NCBI RefSeq assembly: GCF_036323735.1
Contig: NC_086021.1
Span: 159,746,976 to 159,810,975, forward strand
Direction: 5' to 3'
Source of the DNA: Rattus norvegicus
Taxonomy: Eukaryota > Chordata > Mammalia > Rodentia > Muridae
DNA: 64,000 nucleotides
The notes beneath the pieces were generated by a model. That model was given only the letters and a program-made list of their open reading frames with translations, searched no databases and was not told the origin of the DNA. The translations under genes were made by a program, and so were the position numbers. The number at the start of each line of letters is the position of its first letter. Position 1 is the first letter of the stretch. Positions 21,885-34,300 of this stretch are shown here, in pieces.

Positions 21885-23975
21885 GAAAACCCGGCATTTT
21901 ACTCCATACAGGAAACACAGCTCAGAGAAAGACAGACACTACCTCAGAGTAACAGGCTGGGAAACAACTTTCCAAGCAAATGGTCCCAAGAAACAAGCTG
22001 GAGTAGCCATTCCAATGTCGAAAAAGATCAAACTTCAACCAAAAGTCATCAAAAAAATAAAGGACACTTCATATTCATCAAAGGAAAAAGTCCACCAAGA
22101 TGAACTTTCAATCCTAAATATCTATGTTCCAAATGCAAGGGCACCTACATTCATAAAAGTAACCTTACGAAAGCTCAAATCACACATTGCACCTCACACA
22201 AAAATTGGAGGAGGTTTCAACACTCCACTCTCATAAATGGACAGACCATGCTAAGAGAAATTAAAGAGAGATATAGAGAAACAGAAGTTATGAACCAAAT
22301 GGACCTAACATATTTATCGAACATTTCATCCTAAAACAAAGGGATATACCTATTTCTCAGCACCTCATGGTACCTTCTCCAACATTGGTCATATATATAA
22401 TCAGTCACAAAATAGGCCTTACCAGATACAGCAAGATAGAAATAATCCTATGCATCCTATCAGATCATCATGGACTAAGGCTGGTCTTCAATGACAACAA
22501 AAACTACAGGAAAAGATATTTACCAATACTATATCTGATAGAGGTCTTATATCCAAAATATATAAAGAACTCAAGATGTTAGACTCAGGAGGGCCAATAA
22601 TCCTATTAAAAATGGGGTACAGAACTAAGCAAAAAATTCTAAGCTGAGGAATATCGAATGGCAAAAAAGCACCTAAAGAAACGTTCCACATTCTTAGCCA
22701 TCAGTGAAATGCAAATCAAAACAACCCTTAGATTCAACCTCACACCAGTCAGAATGGCTAAGATAAAAAAAAAACTCAGGTAACAACAGATGCTGCTGTA
22801 GATGTGGAGAAAGATGAACACTCCTCCATTTGCTGGTGGGACTGGAAATTGGTACAACCACTCTGGAAATCAGTCTGGAGGCTCCTCAGAAAATTGGACA
22901 TAGCACTACCTGAGGACCCAGCTATACCTCTCCTGTACATACACCCAGAAGATGCTCCAACATACAACAAAGACACATGCTCGATTATGTTCATAGCAGC
23001 CTTATTTATTATAGCTAGGGGCTGGAAAGAACCCAGATGCCCTTCAACGAAGGAATGGATTCAAACAATGTGTACATCTACACTATGGAGTACTACTCAG
23101 CAATCAAAACAATGACTTCATGGTATGCACTCATTGATAAGTGGATATTAGCCCAAAAGCTCAAATTACCCAAGATGAAATTGACAGAAATTGGAAGTTC
23201 AAGAAAAAGATGAGCAAAATGGGGATGTTTCCACTCCTTCTTAAAAGAGGGAACAGAGATATCCATAGGAGGGAAAATGGAGTAAAAGTTTAGAGCAGAG
23301 AATGAAGGAACGCCATTCAGAGCCTGCCCCACATGTGGCCCATAGATATAGATATAGATATAGATATAGATATAGATATAGAGATAGAGATAGAGATAGA
23401 GATAGAGATAGATAGAGATAGAGATATATATAGATATATATCCACCAAAACTAGATAAGATTGATGAAGCAAAGAAGTGCATGCTGAAAGGGACCAGATA
23501 AAGATCTCTACTGAGAGACACAACCAGAGAATGTCAAATACAGAGGTAAATGCTAACAGCAAACCACTGAACTGGGAACAAGACCACCTTTGGGGGAATT
23601 AAAGCAAGGATTGGAAGAGCTAAAGGGGCTTGCAACTGCACAAGAACAACAATGCCAACCAACCAGAGCTTCCAGGGACTAAACCACTACCAAAATACTA
23701 TACATGGACTGACCCAAGGCTCCAACTGCATATGTAACAGAGAACAGCCGTGATGGGGCTTCAATGGAAGGGGAAGCCCTTGGTCCTGCCAAGGTTGGAC
23801 CCCCAGTGCAGAGGAATGTTGGGGGCGGGGAGGTAAGGGTGGGTGGATTGGGGGGAACACCCTTATGTGGGAGGGAGTGATAGGGGGCTTATGGACAGGA
23901 AACCAGGAAAGGGAATAACATTTAAAATGTAAACAAAGAAATATATCTAATAAGAAATAAAAATAAATTATATTG
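21885..23975 (+). mobile_element. L1 with internal deletion (endonuclease fused to ORF2 C-terminus and 3'UTR)
   Basis: 21,885-22,510 encodes broken ORF2 endonuclease: an E-T-Q-L stretch near the start, the L-N-I-Y-V-P-N-A-R-A segment near 22,118, then S-D-H-H-G-L-R-L near 22,461. At about 22,511-22,516 it jumps directly to the late ORF2 segment (I-S-D-R-G-L-I-S-K-I-Y-K-E-L type), skipping the whole reverse transcriptase. The Cys-rich C-terminus (near 22,800-22,860) and 3'UTR follow, ending in an A-rich tail at 23,975. Multiple stops are present. It sits inside duplication copy 1 and is missing from copy 2. Confidence 0.88.
23338..23445 (+). repeat. (GATATA/GATAGA)n microsatellite inside L1 3'UTR
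   Basis: A run of gatata units passing into gatagaga units, located where other L1s here carry a short 'acatatacatac' patch. It is an expansion of the L1 3'UTR simple repeat and is the source of two long I-S/Y-L chance frames on the - strand. Confidence 0.9.
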
Positions 23976-24439
23976 CAGTTGTGAACCATGCTCTGAGACT
24001 TGTGTATGCTGCTATTGTCAGTGACAGTGCTATTTTGGGAGCTTGGTCTAGTTCCAGAATATTTCATCTTTTGCTATTCCTTCCCTTAGCTTTATTTCAT
24101 GTCAAAGCACTTCGCAGCATACCACACAGTGTGTTCTCCTGTGGGAACAAATCATAGCACCATCGGTTCAATTTGATCCAGAAAGAATTTGATACCATGT
24201 TTGTCAGTGTAGATGGTATTACTAGAGTAATTAGTCCCTTTAAATCAGTTTGTAATGTTTTGGCTTGGCCAGCCTCATTTGTTTCTTGACTTTATTTCTA
24301 GAATGTAAATGATATTTCTGTTATTCTCTGTGAATAAATCATAAAGTTGTTCAGAAAGAAGCCAGCAGCATTTAAGTAAGCAAGAAAAAATGTTTATTCT
24401 AATTAGAGTTTCATATTCTTCATTCCTTACTTAAATGTG

Positions 24440-24620
24440 TATATGTGTTTATATGTGGGTGTATACCAGCCACAGTCCACATGTGAAGGACAGAAGACAA
24501 CTTGTTGGAGTCCCACACTTCCTGCCAATCGATGCATCCCAGAGATTGAACTCACATCATCAGACTTTGCAGCAAGTGTCTATCCAAGTTGAACCTTTGA
24601 GCAGCCATCTAATCAAATTT
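24440..24620 (+). mobile_element. B3/B4-type SINE tail shared by both duplication copies
   Basis: The segment 'ccacatgtgaaggacagaagacaacttg' through 'gagattgaactcacatcatcag' and 'gagcagccatct' resembles the 3' half of B3/B4 SINEs. A shortened version lies at 63,640-63,740, so the SINE predates the duplication. Confidence 0.55.
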
Positions 24621-24779
24621 ATACATAAAATATTTCTGTTCTTCTGATACTTTAGCATCTAGTTCAGAATATGTCAAACAACCTTTGGGTTCACTAATTC
24701 CACAAACAAAGTAATTAAAACTCTCCTTAGTTATTTAAATTAGAATCAATATCTGTAATATTAAAAGATATTTCCTTAA

Positions 24780-27180
24780 AGATTTGAATAAAATTAACAC
24801 CAATAGGAAAAGAATGCAGACATTCAGGAAACTGAAAAACATCAAAAGAATTGCACAGAAATTAGATGAAAATCATCACCTCAGACAGGAGTCCCAGCAA
24901 GCAGGATTCAGAAGTAGCCACTGGGACATGATGTAAAGTCAAGAGTGGATCACCAGGAACAGCTGAACACAGCATCACAGAAGGTGAGTGATACACTGTG
25001 CCAATGCTAGGACCGGCATGATATTACCGAGAGTTGCCCACTGAATTTGGTAATGAAGCAGCAGGATTGCTGTGACCTAAAAAACAGCAATAATTTCAAT
25101 AAAGTGAGAGAGATGAAAGTCTACTTGATACAAATTCCAATCAAAACCTAGGATAGTACAAGTACAGTATGAGCACAAGATTCAAGGAACTCCTCCTACA
25201 AAAGGCAGAAGGGCAGGGGGTTAGAAAAAGGGAGATTGGATTGATTTGTGTGTATTCATAAGTATGTAGGTTTTCGTGCATACATGTATGATTCCATGAG
25301 TATGTAAGATTTGGTCAACACATATATGTTTTGATGTAGATTTCCATGGTCAAACTTGGTTATTCCTCAGAGACAGTCTACCTTGCTGTGTTCATTTTGG
25401 TTTTTGACAGTGCCCTCAACAGGGACCAGGGCTCACTGATGGAATTAAAATATTTGTCCTGCAAGCTCAAGGATATTGCTGAAATCTATGTGGAAAAAAT
25501 GTATGTCATATTCTAAAACATTGGAACTTTTAAGGCTCTTAGAGCCAAAGGCAATAATTCACCTAGAGATCACTAAAAGCGTAAGAAGACAATTCTGCTG
25601 TGGATGTTGGCTGTGTGTTTAACCTGCTTTACAAGAACAGTCTAACAGTCAAGCTTCCTTGCCTTGGATGGAATCAGGTTTTACACCCTATGCCAATACA
25701 TGGCTTTGATCTTAAATTACTCATTGCTCCAAAACCATAACTGGGAACAAAGTGTGTATATCATTGTGAAAGCAGCCAATAGCAGAGCTGAAAATAATCT
25801 TCTAAAATGAATAGCACCCATACATTTTGAATTCAGTATTTTGATATTGGTTGATAAACAATAATATGTAGGCTACTGCTTTTGGTCTTGGTCACTTAGA
25901 GCCAATAACATAATCAAAACGTAAATCTCTGTTAATGATTTCTGTAAAGTATCTAATCATTTTGCATATGATACTTCTGTTCCATAAATAAAACACAGAT
26001 GCCCTTTTTAAGAGAATGGGTGACACAAAGAGCATGAAAGACAGAAGTCAAAACTAAACTCACGTTTTGTTAAATTTTTCCAAGGGAAAGGACTTTTATT
26101 ACATGTCTTAATGCCACAAGGATACATAGGTTACCAGGTTATGAGAATTTAATATCTAAGGTCTTGATCGATGCAGGAATCCATTTGTGCAGTGATAAAG
26201 ATTACAAGCATAAATCATACCACCTCTATTGTTTTCAAAGGTTCAATGAATTAATGTCAGGTTTCCATGTTTGTGAGGAAAACACTGTACCAACTATGCT
26301 ATCAACCCAGTGTCCAGAGGAATGTTTTATCTTAAAGAAAAAAAAAAGGTTATATGCTGTTGTGGATGAAATAGTGTCCTCCTAAAAATACTTGGGAGAC
26401 CTGTCTTCAAAGCTAGGATCATGACCTTCTTTGGAATTATATTTGTCTTAATTACATAAGCATGGATGAAAAACTAGAAATAATAGGGAGAAATTATTTT
26501 GATTCACACTATCAATGTGTTTACTCCACATAGTTTGGCCTTTTGTGCTGGAGCTGAACATCTTTCCATTGCAGAGGAGTGTAAGAAGAGGACAGAGGTT
26601 CAGAGTACAATGAACCAGGGCTAACAGTGACTCCCAACCCCCAAAATCACAGATCAAACACAGCCAACATCCATCTCCCAGCAACCAACTCACTGATTTG
26701 AGGTTTCACATTTCAAAATTTTCACAGTCTCTCCAAAGCAGCAATACTAGATAGGGAAGGGACTAATTGAGGATTTTAGCATGAGTCTGTGGACACATTT
26801 AAGTCTAACCAAAACAAAGAACTTTGAAGACTAAGTCATTCTGAGTCTATATTAGTGTAGATAGTAAACAATTGTTCCTTGGAGATATATTTGCAACAGG
26901 AAGAGGAGAAAGAGCGGAGGGGAAAGGAGAGGTAAAGAAAGTGGATGCACAGACAGATTGGAAACAATGACTCTAAGAGGCAAAAGACCATAAACGGCCA
27001 ACCAACACCTGAACATAAGTGGTAGCAACCCAGTTTCTATGAGCATCCTGGATAAACAACCCAGTCCACTTTTAGGTTACAAATCCTGAAACAAATAGCT
27101 AAGGTGCCTAGCTAAAAGATCAAACTGGCAGTCAGGTTCTCTCTACATCCCTCAGTCATTTAGTTTCTCCTGGATGGCGA
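24780..27180. other. Unassigned intergenic sequence
   Basis: AT-rich sequence without family-level coding signals. Scattered pieces may be ancient repeats, but I cannot name them. No CpG-rich promoter, tandem array or RNA gene is seen. Confidence 0.45.
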
Positions 27181-27189
27181 GCCTCAGCC

Positions 27190-27440
27190 CAAAGTCTAAT
27201 TTCCCCAGCCCAGTGGGCGTGTCTCCACTTCCCTATATAATGCAAACATGTTGGTTAATTGCTCCTTGAAACTTTGGGCCTCCTGTCTTTCTCTCTGGCT
27301 CTTCCTTTCCCTCTCCTCAGCCCAGGTCAGTCTTCTCATGTCTCTTCTTGCTTTTCCCAGGAGACCCTCCCTCTGGCTATGCTTAACCACATTTGTACAA
27401 TAAATATTTTCCTCAGCCTTACCTAGCAGCAGTCATGTTT
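27190..27440 (+). mobile_element. Possible solo LTR (tentative)
   Basis: A 'ccctatataatgc' TATA-like motif at about 27,230 is followed about 165 bp later by 'gtacaataaatattttcctc', a polyadenylation signal, with a C/T-rich segment between. This promoter-to-polyA spacing is LTR-like. I could not find matching ends or a target duplication. Confidence 0.3.
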
Positions 27441-27953
27441 CTTTTCCTTTTTTTCACTCAGCTCTTTGGTGCTAGATAATAAATTTCTATTTCAAGCCAC
27501 TGATTTCCTCACTATGTGATGGTAGATCTGGACACACACTTATGGAGTCTGTGGAAAATAAAAGATAAACAACATCTATAAAACATAGGTAACCTACTTC
27601 AAAGAGTTTCAAAATAATTATGAGAATCAGGAGAGCAAAGTTATGACTACATAAAGATGTAATTATAGAAAACGGCATTCACTTCACCTGGTTAACAAGA
27701 AAGTGCCCTGTTGCAGTTAGCGGCAGAAGAAACAAAAGAACCTTAACCAACTACAATTTGTACATGTGGGAAATGATTAAAGATAGATTATTTTAAACCA
27801 ATGTATCATAGGCCCAACGTTCTGGTACATACAAAACTGAAAGACCCAGAAAATGATACTTGTATTATAGAGTACCGTTATTCAGTTGAGTATTTTAACC
27901 TTTCTCGTACTTAAGCCCTTCTTACGGCAAAAAGCCCACAGACTCCAACTCCT

Positions 27954-28225
27954 GAGATGCTCCCAGAGATCTCCATGGCAAGAAACAGGAACACCTACGA
28001 ACTGTTTTACTCAGAGGCCTTTGAACCGTAGTGCAGTACCTGAGCAACTGCTTCACCCAGCGCCCTTCTTTTCCTCGCGCTACTCCCAGTCAACAGCTCT
28101 ACCCAGAGGCCTTTGTTTCCCCGTGCTACCCCGGGCTAACTGCTCTACCCAGAGGTCTTTGCGCCCTCGTGCTATGCCCTCCTACATACTTCGCCAGAGA
28201 CATTGCGCCCCGGGTGCAGCACAGA
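27954..28225 (+). repeat. 46-bp-period minisatellite
   Basis: Units starting 'aactg/aacag' lie at 28,000, 28,046, 28,092 and 28,138, exactly 46 bp apart, with the core 'ctctacccagaggcctttg' and a 'cgtgctaccc' end. A diverged unit fits at about 28,184, and a weak one at about 27,954. The patch is GC-rich compared with its surroundings. Since 46 is not divisible by 3, each unit is read in a new frame. The 139-codon frame across it (27,886-28,305) is not convincing as a gene. Confidence 0.8.
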
Positions 28226-29345
28226 CAGAAGAGTTCCTGGTACAGATTTCTAACTGCCGTCATCATACTGGAGGCAGTAGGAAAGATGTCTGCCATCACT
28301 ACTGAGGAAAATGCACACTAGCTGGAGGTGCAGAAGGGCAAAGGGACCCTTTGTTTTCCAAGCAGATTAGGATTAGGAAGATGAATTTCTGTAGACCTAA
28401 AATGAGTTAAAATGAATTCTCTATCGTATGAGAAATTTGTGAGTTTTAAGGTACTGCAGTGAAAGAGGAGTGATTGCCGCCACGGACTTGTGGAAACCTA
28501 AACTTACTTGCTATGAATCTTATGCCGCATCAGAAAGAGCTCTGTATTCCAAGTAGATGATTTGGGTTCTGTGGAAGAGGGAATTCGATTCTGCGTGAGA
28601 GAAAGTGAAATACGGACAACCAAGCAGAGAAAACAAAGTCTAGTCCTCATCTAGTATTGCTTACTAAGGGCTGAGATACAGGTAAGCAGCATAAACTCAT
28701 GAAGTACACACCATCAGCACTTCCTTCTGGCGTTACCTTCCGGGAATCTTTATCCTCAGAAAGGTTTGAAAGACCCAGACATATTGTTATGGATTACCAT
28801 CATAAAGTGACAGATTTGGAATCCTCAACTATGTTTTGCCTACCAGCACTTGGATAAAGACTGCTGTCACAGCATATTTCCAAAGGCTTGGAGGCAGAAT
28901 CCTGGGCTGACACTCAGGGAAGTCCAGAGAACATAATGTGGGCATGACCATGGGAACTGGCTTGTCCTGCCTGGTTCTTCCTTATAACACCTAAATATAA
29001 CATACTTCCAATGAGGTTAACACACGAACAGTGCTTTGAGTAATGCCTTATGCCTCCATGACAGGACCTGGGAAAGCTTACTCATTTGTTTCAGTTTGTC
29101 ATGCAACCACCTGACTAGTGTGGCCACCAATGCATCACTTTGGGATGCTCCTCTGATAAGGACACAGGTCCTAATATCCATTTACAATTTAATGCCATGA
29201 AGAGCTTATTCTTATGAAATTGACAAGGGTACAAAAAGACTTGCCGTTTTTCTCTACTTGTAGTAACAAAAGGACTGTTCTCTTTTGCTTCAAAGGACAG
29301 CAGTTTGGTATAAACGTTCATGATTATTGGGGAGGGTATATTTGT
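28226..29345. other. Unassigned sequence
   Basis: No open frame, known repeat end or RNA gene recognised. It follows the minisatellite and ends at the 3' limit of the Hmgb1 pseudogene. Confidence 0.4.
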
Positions 29346-29349
29346 CCCT

Positions 29350-30560
29350 TTTTACTAATAAAAATATGTATTTACTTAGAAGCATTCAGAATGTCTACAA
29401 AACAGCCACATTTTTTTTTCACAAATACAGAGTGCTATTCGGTTAACACAATAACAATTATCTTTGTATAATCTGCATCAGAAACAACTGTAGATGAACA
29501 ATAAAATAAAACCAGGACAAAACAAACAAACAAACAAAAACAAAATCAACAGCTGTCCTCATATATAACTAATTTGTGTTGTTCACCAACAAAAACCTGC
29601 TTTAAATTTCCATACCAATTTACAACCCCCAGACTATACCAGGCAAGTCTAGTGGCTATTGAAACTGCATCCAGGACAGGAATAGCTACAGACACATTTG
29701 GTAGTGTGTTAACTATACAACAAAAGACACTGTACAGTTTAAAAACAAATGTTACAGAGCCTAACAGTTCAATTTTTTTCATTAAAAGAAGTGAGTTGTG
29801 TACAGGGGGGTTAAGTGCTTTGCAGACAAGAAAAACAATGAAGCTACAACCAACTTATTCATCAACATCATCTTCATCTTTGTCTTCCTTTTCTTCCCCC
29901 TCTTCCTCCCTCTTCTTCCTTTTCCTTTCCTTGCTCTTTTCAGCCTTGACAACCCCTTTTTTGCTGCAGCAGGGTTTCCATTAGCTCTGTAGGCAGCAAT
30001 ATCTTCCTTGTACTCCTTCTGCTTGCCGGCCGTCTCATAGGGCTGCTGTCATTGTACCGGTGTTGTTCTACATCTATCCTAGTTTCTTTGCAACATCACA
30101 AGTAGATAAGTGACAGTGCTTGCCTTTGATTTTCAGGCAGTACTCAGAACAGAACAAGAGGAAGGCCGAAGGAGGCCTCCTGGGTGCATTAGGGTCCCTG
30201 AACTAGTTTTTGGTCTCCCCTTTGTGGGGAATGTAGGGTTTCATTTCTCTCTTATAATGAGCCTTGTCGGCCTTTGCCCTATCTTCAAATTTCCCCTTTT
30301 CTTTAGCAGACATAGTCTTCCACCTCTCTGAGCACATCTTGGAGAACACCAAAAAGTTGAAAGAAGCATCTGGGTGCTTCTTCTTGTGCTCTCCCACCAC
30401 ATTTGCACAAAGAATGTATATGAGGAAATTTTGCCTCTCGGCTTCTTAAGATTTCCTTTCTCCATGTTTAGTTCATTTTTGTCCTTGAGGCACAAAGTCA
30501 GCCAGTGCTCGTCTGGCTTTTGCTTCAACCGGCGCTGTCTCTGTGTAGCTCAATGTACTG
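29350..30560 (-). pseudogene. Processed Hmgb1 pseudogene
   Basis: On the - strand, an ATG at 30,465 (context 'aactaaacatgg', as in Hmgb1 mRNA) opens a K-K-P-R-G-K-x-S-S-Y-x-F-F-V-Q stretch. After a frameshift the HMG box A continues as E-H-K-K-K-H-P-D-A-S and K-C/M-C-S-E-R-W-K-T-M-S-A-K-E-K (about 30,280-30,390). Box B is broken by stops. The acidic C-terminal tail is eroded to mixed Lys/Asp/Glu and ends at a TAA at 29,855-29,857. The long 3'UTR is recognisable down to about 29,350. There are no introns, so it came from an mRNA. Hmgb1 encodes a nuclear DNA-bending protein; this copy is dead through frameshifts, stops and tail erosion. The 5' limit (about 30,560) is approximate. Confidence 0.92.
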
Positions 30561-30779
30561 CAATGGCTATCTCTGCCTTTTCATGTGATTTTATGACCAA
30601 GCAGCCATGTTTAGAAGTATGTTCAAAGACTAAAGATAATGTGTGAAGAAGGCCAGAGTACACAAAAATGCAGGAATACACTCAGAATCCTTGGCTGGTA
30701 CCAGAAAGAGAGAAAGAGGAGCAGGAGGAAGAAGACAAGGAGGAAGAAGAAAAATTACTCTTTTGTAAAATGGGACTGT

Positions 30780-31395
30780 GGTGGTTTGAATTAAAATGGC
30801 CCCCAAAGGCTCATAGGGAGTGGCACTGTTAAGTGATATGGCTTTGGTTGAGCACATCTGGACATGTTAGAGGATATGTGTAAATAAAGGTGGGCCTTAA
30901 TGTTTCACATGCTCAACTCAGGCCCAGAGACCCTCTCTCTTTCTGCAACCTTCCAATCCATAATTAGAATTCCCAGTTAAGTCTACAGTACCATGTATGC
31001 CTGTATGCCAACCTGTTCCCATCATAATAATAATAATGGACTGCACCTCTGAAATATAACCCAGTCTCAATTAAAGGTTTTCTATTTTGAGTTGCCAGGG
31101 TTATGGTTCCTCTTCACATCAGTAAAAGAGTAGCCGAGATGGAAGTTGGTACCACAGACTGAGTTACTGCTATGTTAGGACTGACCATGCTTTGATTTTG
31201 AGGAATAAGGAACACTTTGGGGCTTTGAACTAGAAGAGCGAATTAACAATTCAAGCAGGTTTAATGGGTCATAGTAGTAGGATCGTGGAAGACAGTGATG
31301 TTTGGGTTATTGAACCAGTGAGAGATGAGCACAAGAGGATTCAGAGGAGAAATGTAATATAGGGCCTAGAAAACAATCTTGTGATATTTTTGCTA
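30780..31395 (+). mobile_element. URR1-like rodent interspersed repeat
   Basis: 'gtggtttgaattaaaatggcccc', 'gggagtggcactgtt', 'ttaaaggttttctattttgagttgcc' and 'atggttcctcttcacatcagtaa' follow the order of a common rodent non-autonomous DNA-type repeat that I know as URR1. The family name is from memory. The part after about 31,130 is less certain. Similar elements lie at 38,250-38,525 and 57,890-58,215. Confidence 0.5.
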
Positions 31396-31399
31396 AGAA

Positions 31400-34300
31400 C
31401 TTTGCTGCTTTCTATCCTAAAACAAAATGATATACCTTCTTCTCAGCACCTCCTGGTACCTTTTCTAGAACTGTCCATTTATTTCGTCACAAAACAGGCT
31501 TCAACAGATACAAGAAGATTGACAGAATCACATACATCCTATTAGACCACCACAGATTAAGGCTGGTCTTCAGTAACAACAATAATTACAGAAAGCCCAC
31601 ATATACATGAAAACTGAACAACACTCTACTCAATGATCAGTTGATTAAGGAAGAAATGAAGACAGAAATTAAAGACGTTTTAGGATTTAATGAAAATGAA
31701 GGAAAAATATACTCAAAGTTATGGGACACAATGAAAGCAGTGCTAAGAGGAAAACTCATAGCTCTGAGTGCATCCAAAAAGAAATTGGAGAGAGCATACA
31801 TTAGCACCTTGACAGCATACCAAAAATTCTAGAACAAAAAGAAACAAAAGCACCCAAACAGAATAGAAGGAGGGAAATAAACTCATGTCTGAAATGAAGC
31901 AAGTAGAAACAATAAGAAGTATAAAAGGATCAACAAAAAACAGGAGCTGGTTCTTTGAGAAAATCAACAAGATAGATAAAACCTTAGCCAGAATAACCAG
32001 AGGGCACAGATAGTGTATCCAAACTAAAAACCAGAAATGAAAAGAGAAAGATAACAACAGAATCTGTAGAAATTCAGAAAATCATAAGATCCTAATACAA
32101 AAGCCTATATTCAACAAAACTGGAAAATCTGAAGGAAACATACAATATTCTAGACACATACCAGGTACCAAAGTTAAATCAGGATAGAAAAAACATCTAA
32201 ACAATCCAATAACTCCTAAAGAAAAAGAAGCAGTTATTAAAACTCTCCCAACCAAAAAGAGCCCAGGACCACTTGGATTTAGTGCAGAACACTATCAGAC
32301 CTTCATAGAAGTCTTCATACCAATACTGTCCAAAGTATTCCACAAAATAGAAACAGAAGGAACACTACCCAGTATTTTCTATGAAGCCACAATAAGGCTT
32401 ATATGTAAACCACACCAAGACATAACAAAGAAAGAGAACTTTGGACCAATTTCCCTTATGAATATCGACACAAAAATACCCAATAAAGTTCTTGCAAACA
32501 GAATCCAAGAACACATCAAAATGATCACCCATCATGATCAAGTAGGCTTCATCCTAGGGATGCAGGGATGGCTCAATATACAAAAATCCATCAATGTAAT
32601 CTACTATGTAAACAAACTGAAAGGAAAAAACACATGATCATCTCATTAGCTGCTGAGAACGCATTTGACAAAATTCAACACCCCTTCATGATAAAAGTAC
32701 TGGAAAGATCAGGAACTCAAGGTCCACACTTAAGCATCATAAAATGAACATACAGCAAAACAGTAGCCAACATCAAACTAAATGAAGAGAAACTTGAAGC
32801 CATCCCACCAAAATCAGGGACTAGACAAGGTTGCCCACTCTCTGCCTGTTTATTAAATATAGTAGTCAAAGTCCTAGCCAGAGCCATCAGACAACAAAAG
32901 AAGTTCAAAGGGATACAAACTGGAAAGGAAGAAGTCAAAATATCAATATTTGCAAATGATAGGATAGTATACTTAAATGATCCAAAAGTTCCACCAGAGA
33001 ACTACTAAGCCTGATGAACAACTTCAGCAATGTGACGGGGTATAAAATTAACTCAAACAAATCAGTAGCCTTCCACTACCCAAAGGATAACCATGCTGGA
33101 AAGAAATTAGGGAAATGACACCCTTCACAATATCCCCAAATATCAGAAAATACCTCCGTTTGACTCTAACCAAGCAATTGAAAGATCTATATGACAAGAA
33201 CTTCAAGTCTCTGAAGAAAGAAATTGAAGACGATCTCAAAAGATGGAAAGATATGCAAAGCTCATGAGTTGGCAGGATTAACATAGTAAAAATTGCCATT
33301 TTTGCCAAAAGCAATCTACAGATTCCATGCAATCCCCATAAAAATACCAATTCAATTTTTCATAGAGTTAGAAAGAGCAATTTTCAAATTCATTTAGAAT
33401 AACAAAAAACCCAGGATAGTTTTATCCTCAACAATAAAAGAACTTTTGGGGGGATCAACATCCCCAATCTCAATCAGTTTTACAAAGCAATATTGATAAA
33501 AAAACTGTATGGTATTGGTACAAAGACAGGCAGGTTGATCAATGGAATAGGGTTGAAGTTCCAGTAATGAATGACATACCTATGGTGATTTGATCTTTGA
33601 CAAAGGAGCTAAAGCCATGCAGTGAAAAAAAGATAGCATTTTCAGCAAATGGTGCTGGTTCAACTGTAAGTCAGCATGTAAAAGAATGCAAAACAATTCA
33701 TTCTTATCACCCTGTACAAAGCTTAAGTCCAAGTGAATCAAGGACCTCCACATCAAACCAGATACAGTCAAAGTAATAGAAGAAAAAATGAGGAAGAGCC
33801 TCAACCACATGGGCACTGGGGAAAATTTCTTGAAGAAAACACCAATGGCTTATGCTCTAAGATGAAGAATGGGACTTCATAAAACTGTAAACCTTCTGTA
33901 AGGTCAAGGACAATGTCATTAGGACAAAATGGCAACCAACAAATTGGGAAAACATCTTTACCAATCCTACAGCTAATACAGGGTTAATATCCAAAATATA
34001 CAAAGAACTCAAGAAGTTATATTCTAGAAAGCCAAATTACTGTATTAAAAATTGGGCACTGAGTTAAACTAAGAATTCTCAACTGAGGAATATCAAATAT
34101 CTGAGAAGTACCTAAAGAAACGTTCAACATCCTTAGTCATTGGGGAATACAAATCAAAAGAACCCTGATATTCCAACTCACACCAGACAGAATGGCTAAG
34201 ATCAAAAACTCAGGTGAAAATAAATGCTATCATGGATGTGGAGAAACAGGAACCCTCCTCCATTGTTGGGATTGCGAACTGGTACACCCACTCTGGAAAT

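Larger units (their letters stand above)
12380..24770 (+). repeat. Segmental duplication, copy 1
   Basis: This segment aligns in direct orientation with 55,080-63,900. Matching landmarks in order: kinase units 10-11 with 13-14; the 'ggagtcctgaaat' site (13,765/56,413); the leucine-rich frame (14,288/56,937); the 'cctctgggctttgtttcccc' block (16,008/58,493); 'gatggcagtgtgtttgcagcctct' (18,948/60,172); the 'atcttgtgtgaa' block (21,192/62,272); and 'ggttcactaattcca' near the end (24,688/63,820). Copy 1 is longer because of L1 insertions at 13.5, 15.5, 19.5 and 21.9-24.0 kb and different sequence at about 16.7-18.8 kb. Identity is high in places (about 80 bp with one or two differences near 16,000) but uneven. 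Confidence 0.9.

Noticed and set aside
23093..23562. 142- and 81-codon - strand Ile/Ser/Tyr-rich frames
   Set aside because: Generated by the GATATA microsatellite within an L1 3'UTR.
27886..28305. 139-codon + strand frame at the minisatellite
   Set aside because: The 46-bp units are read in shifting frames, giving R/Q/S/P-rich sequence. No signal, domain or intron-exon support.
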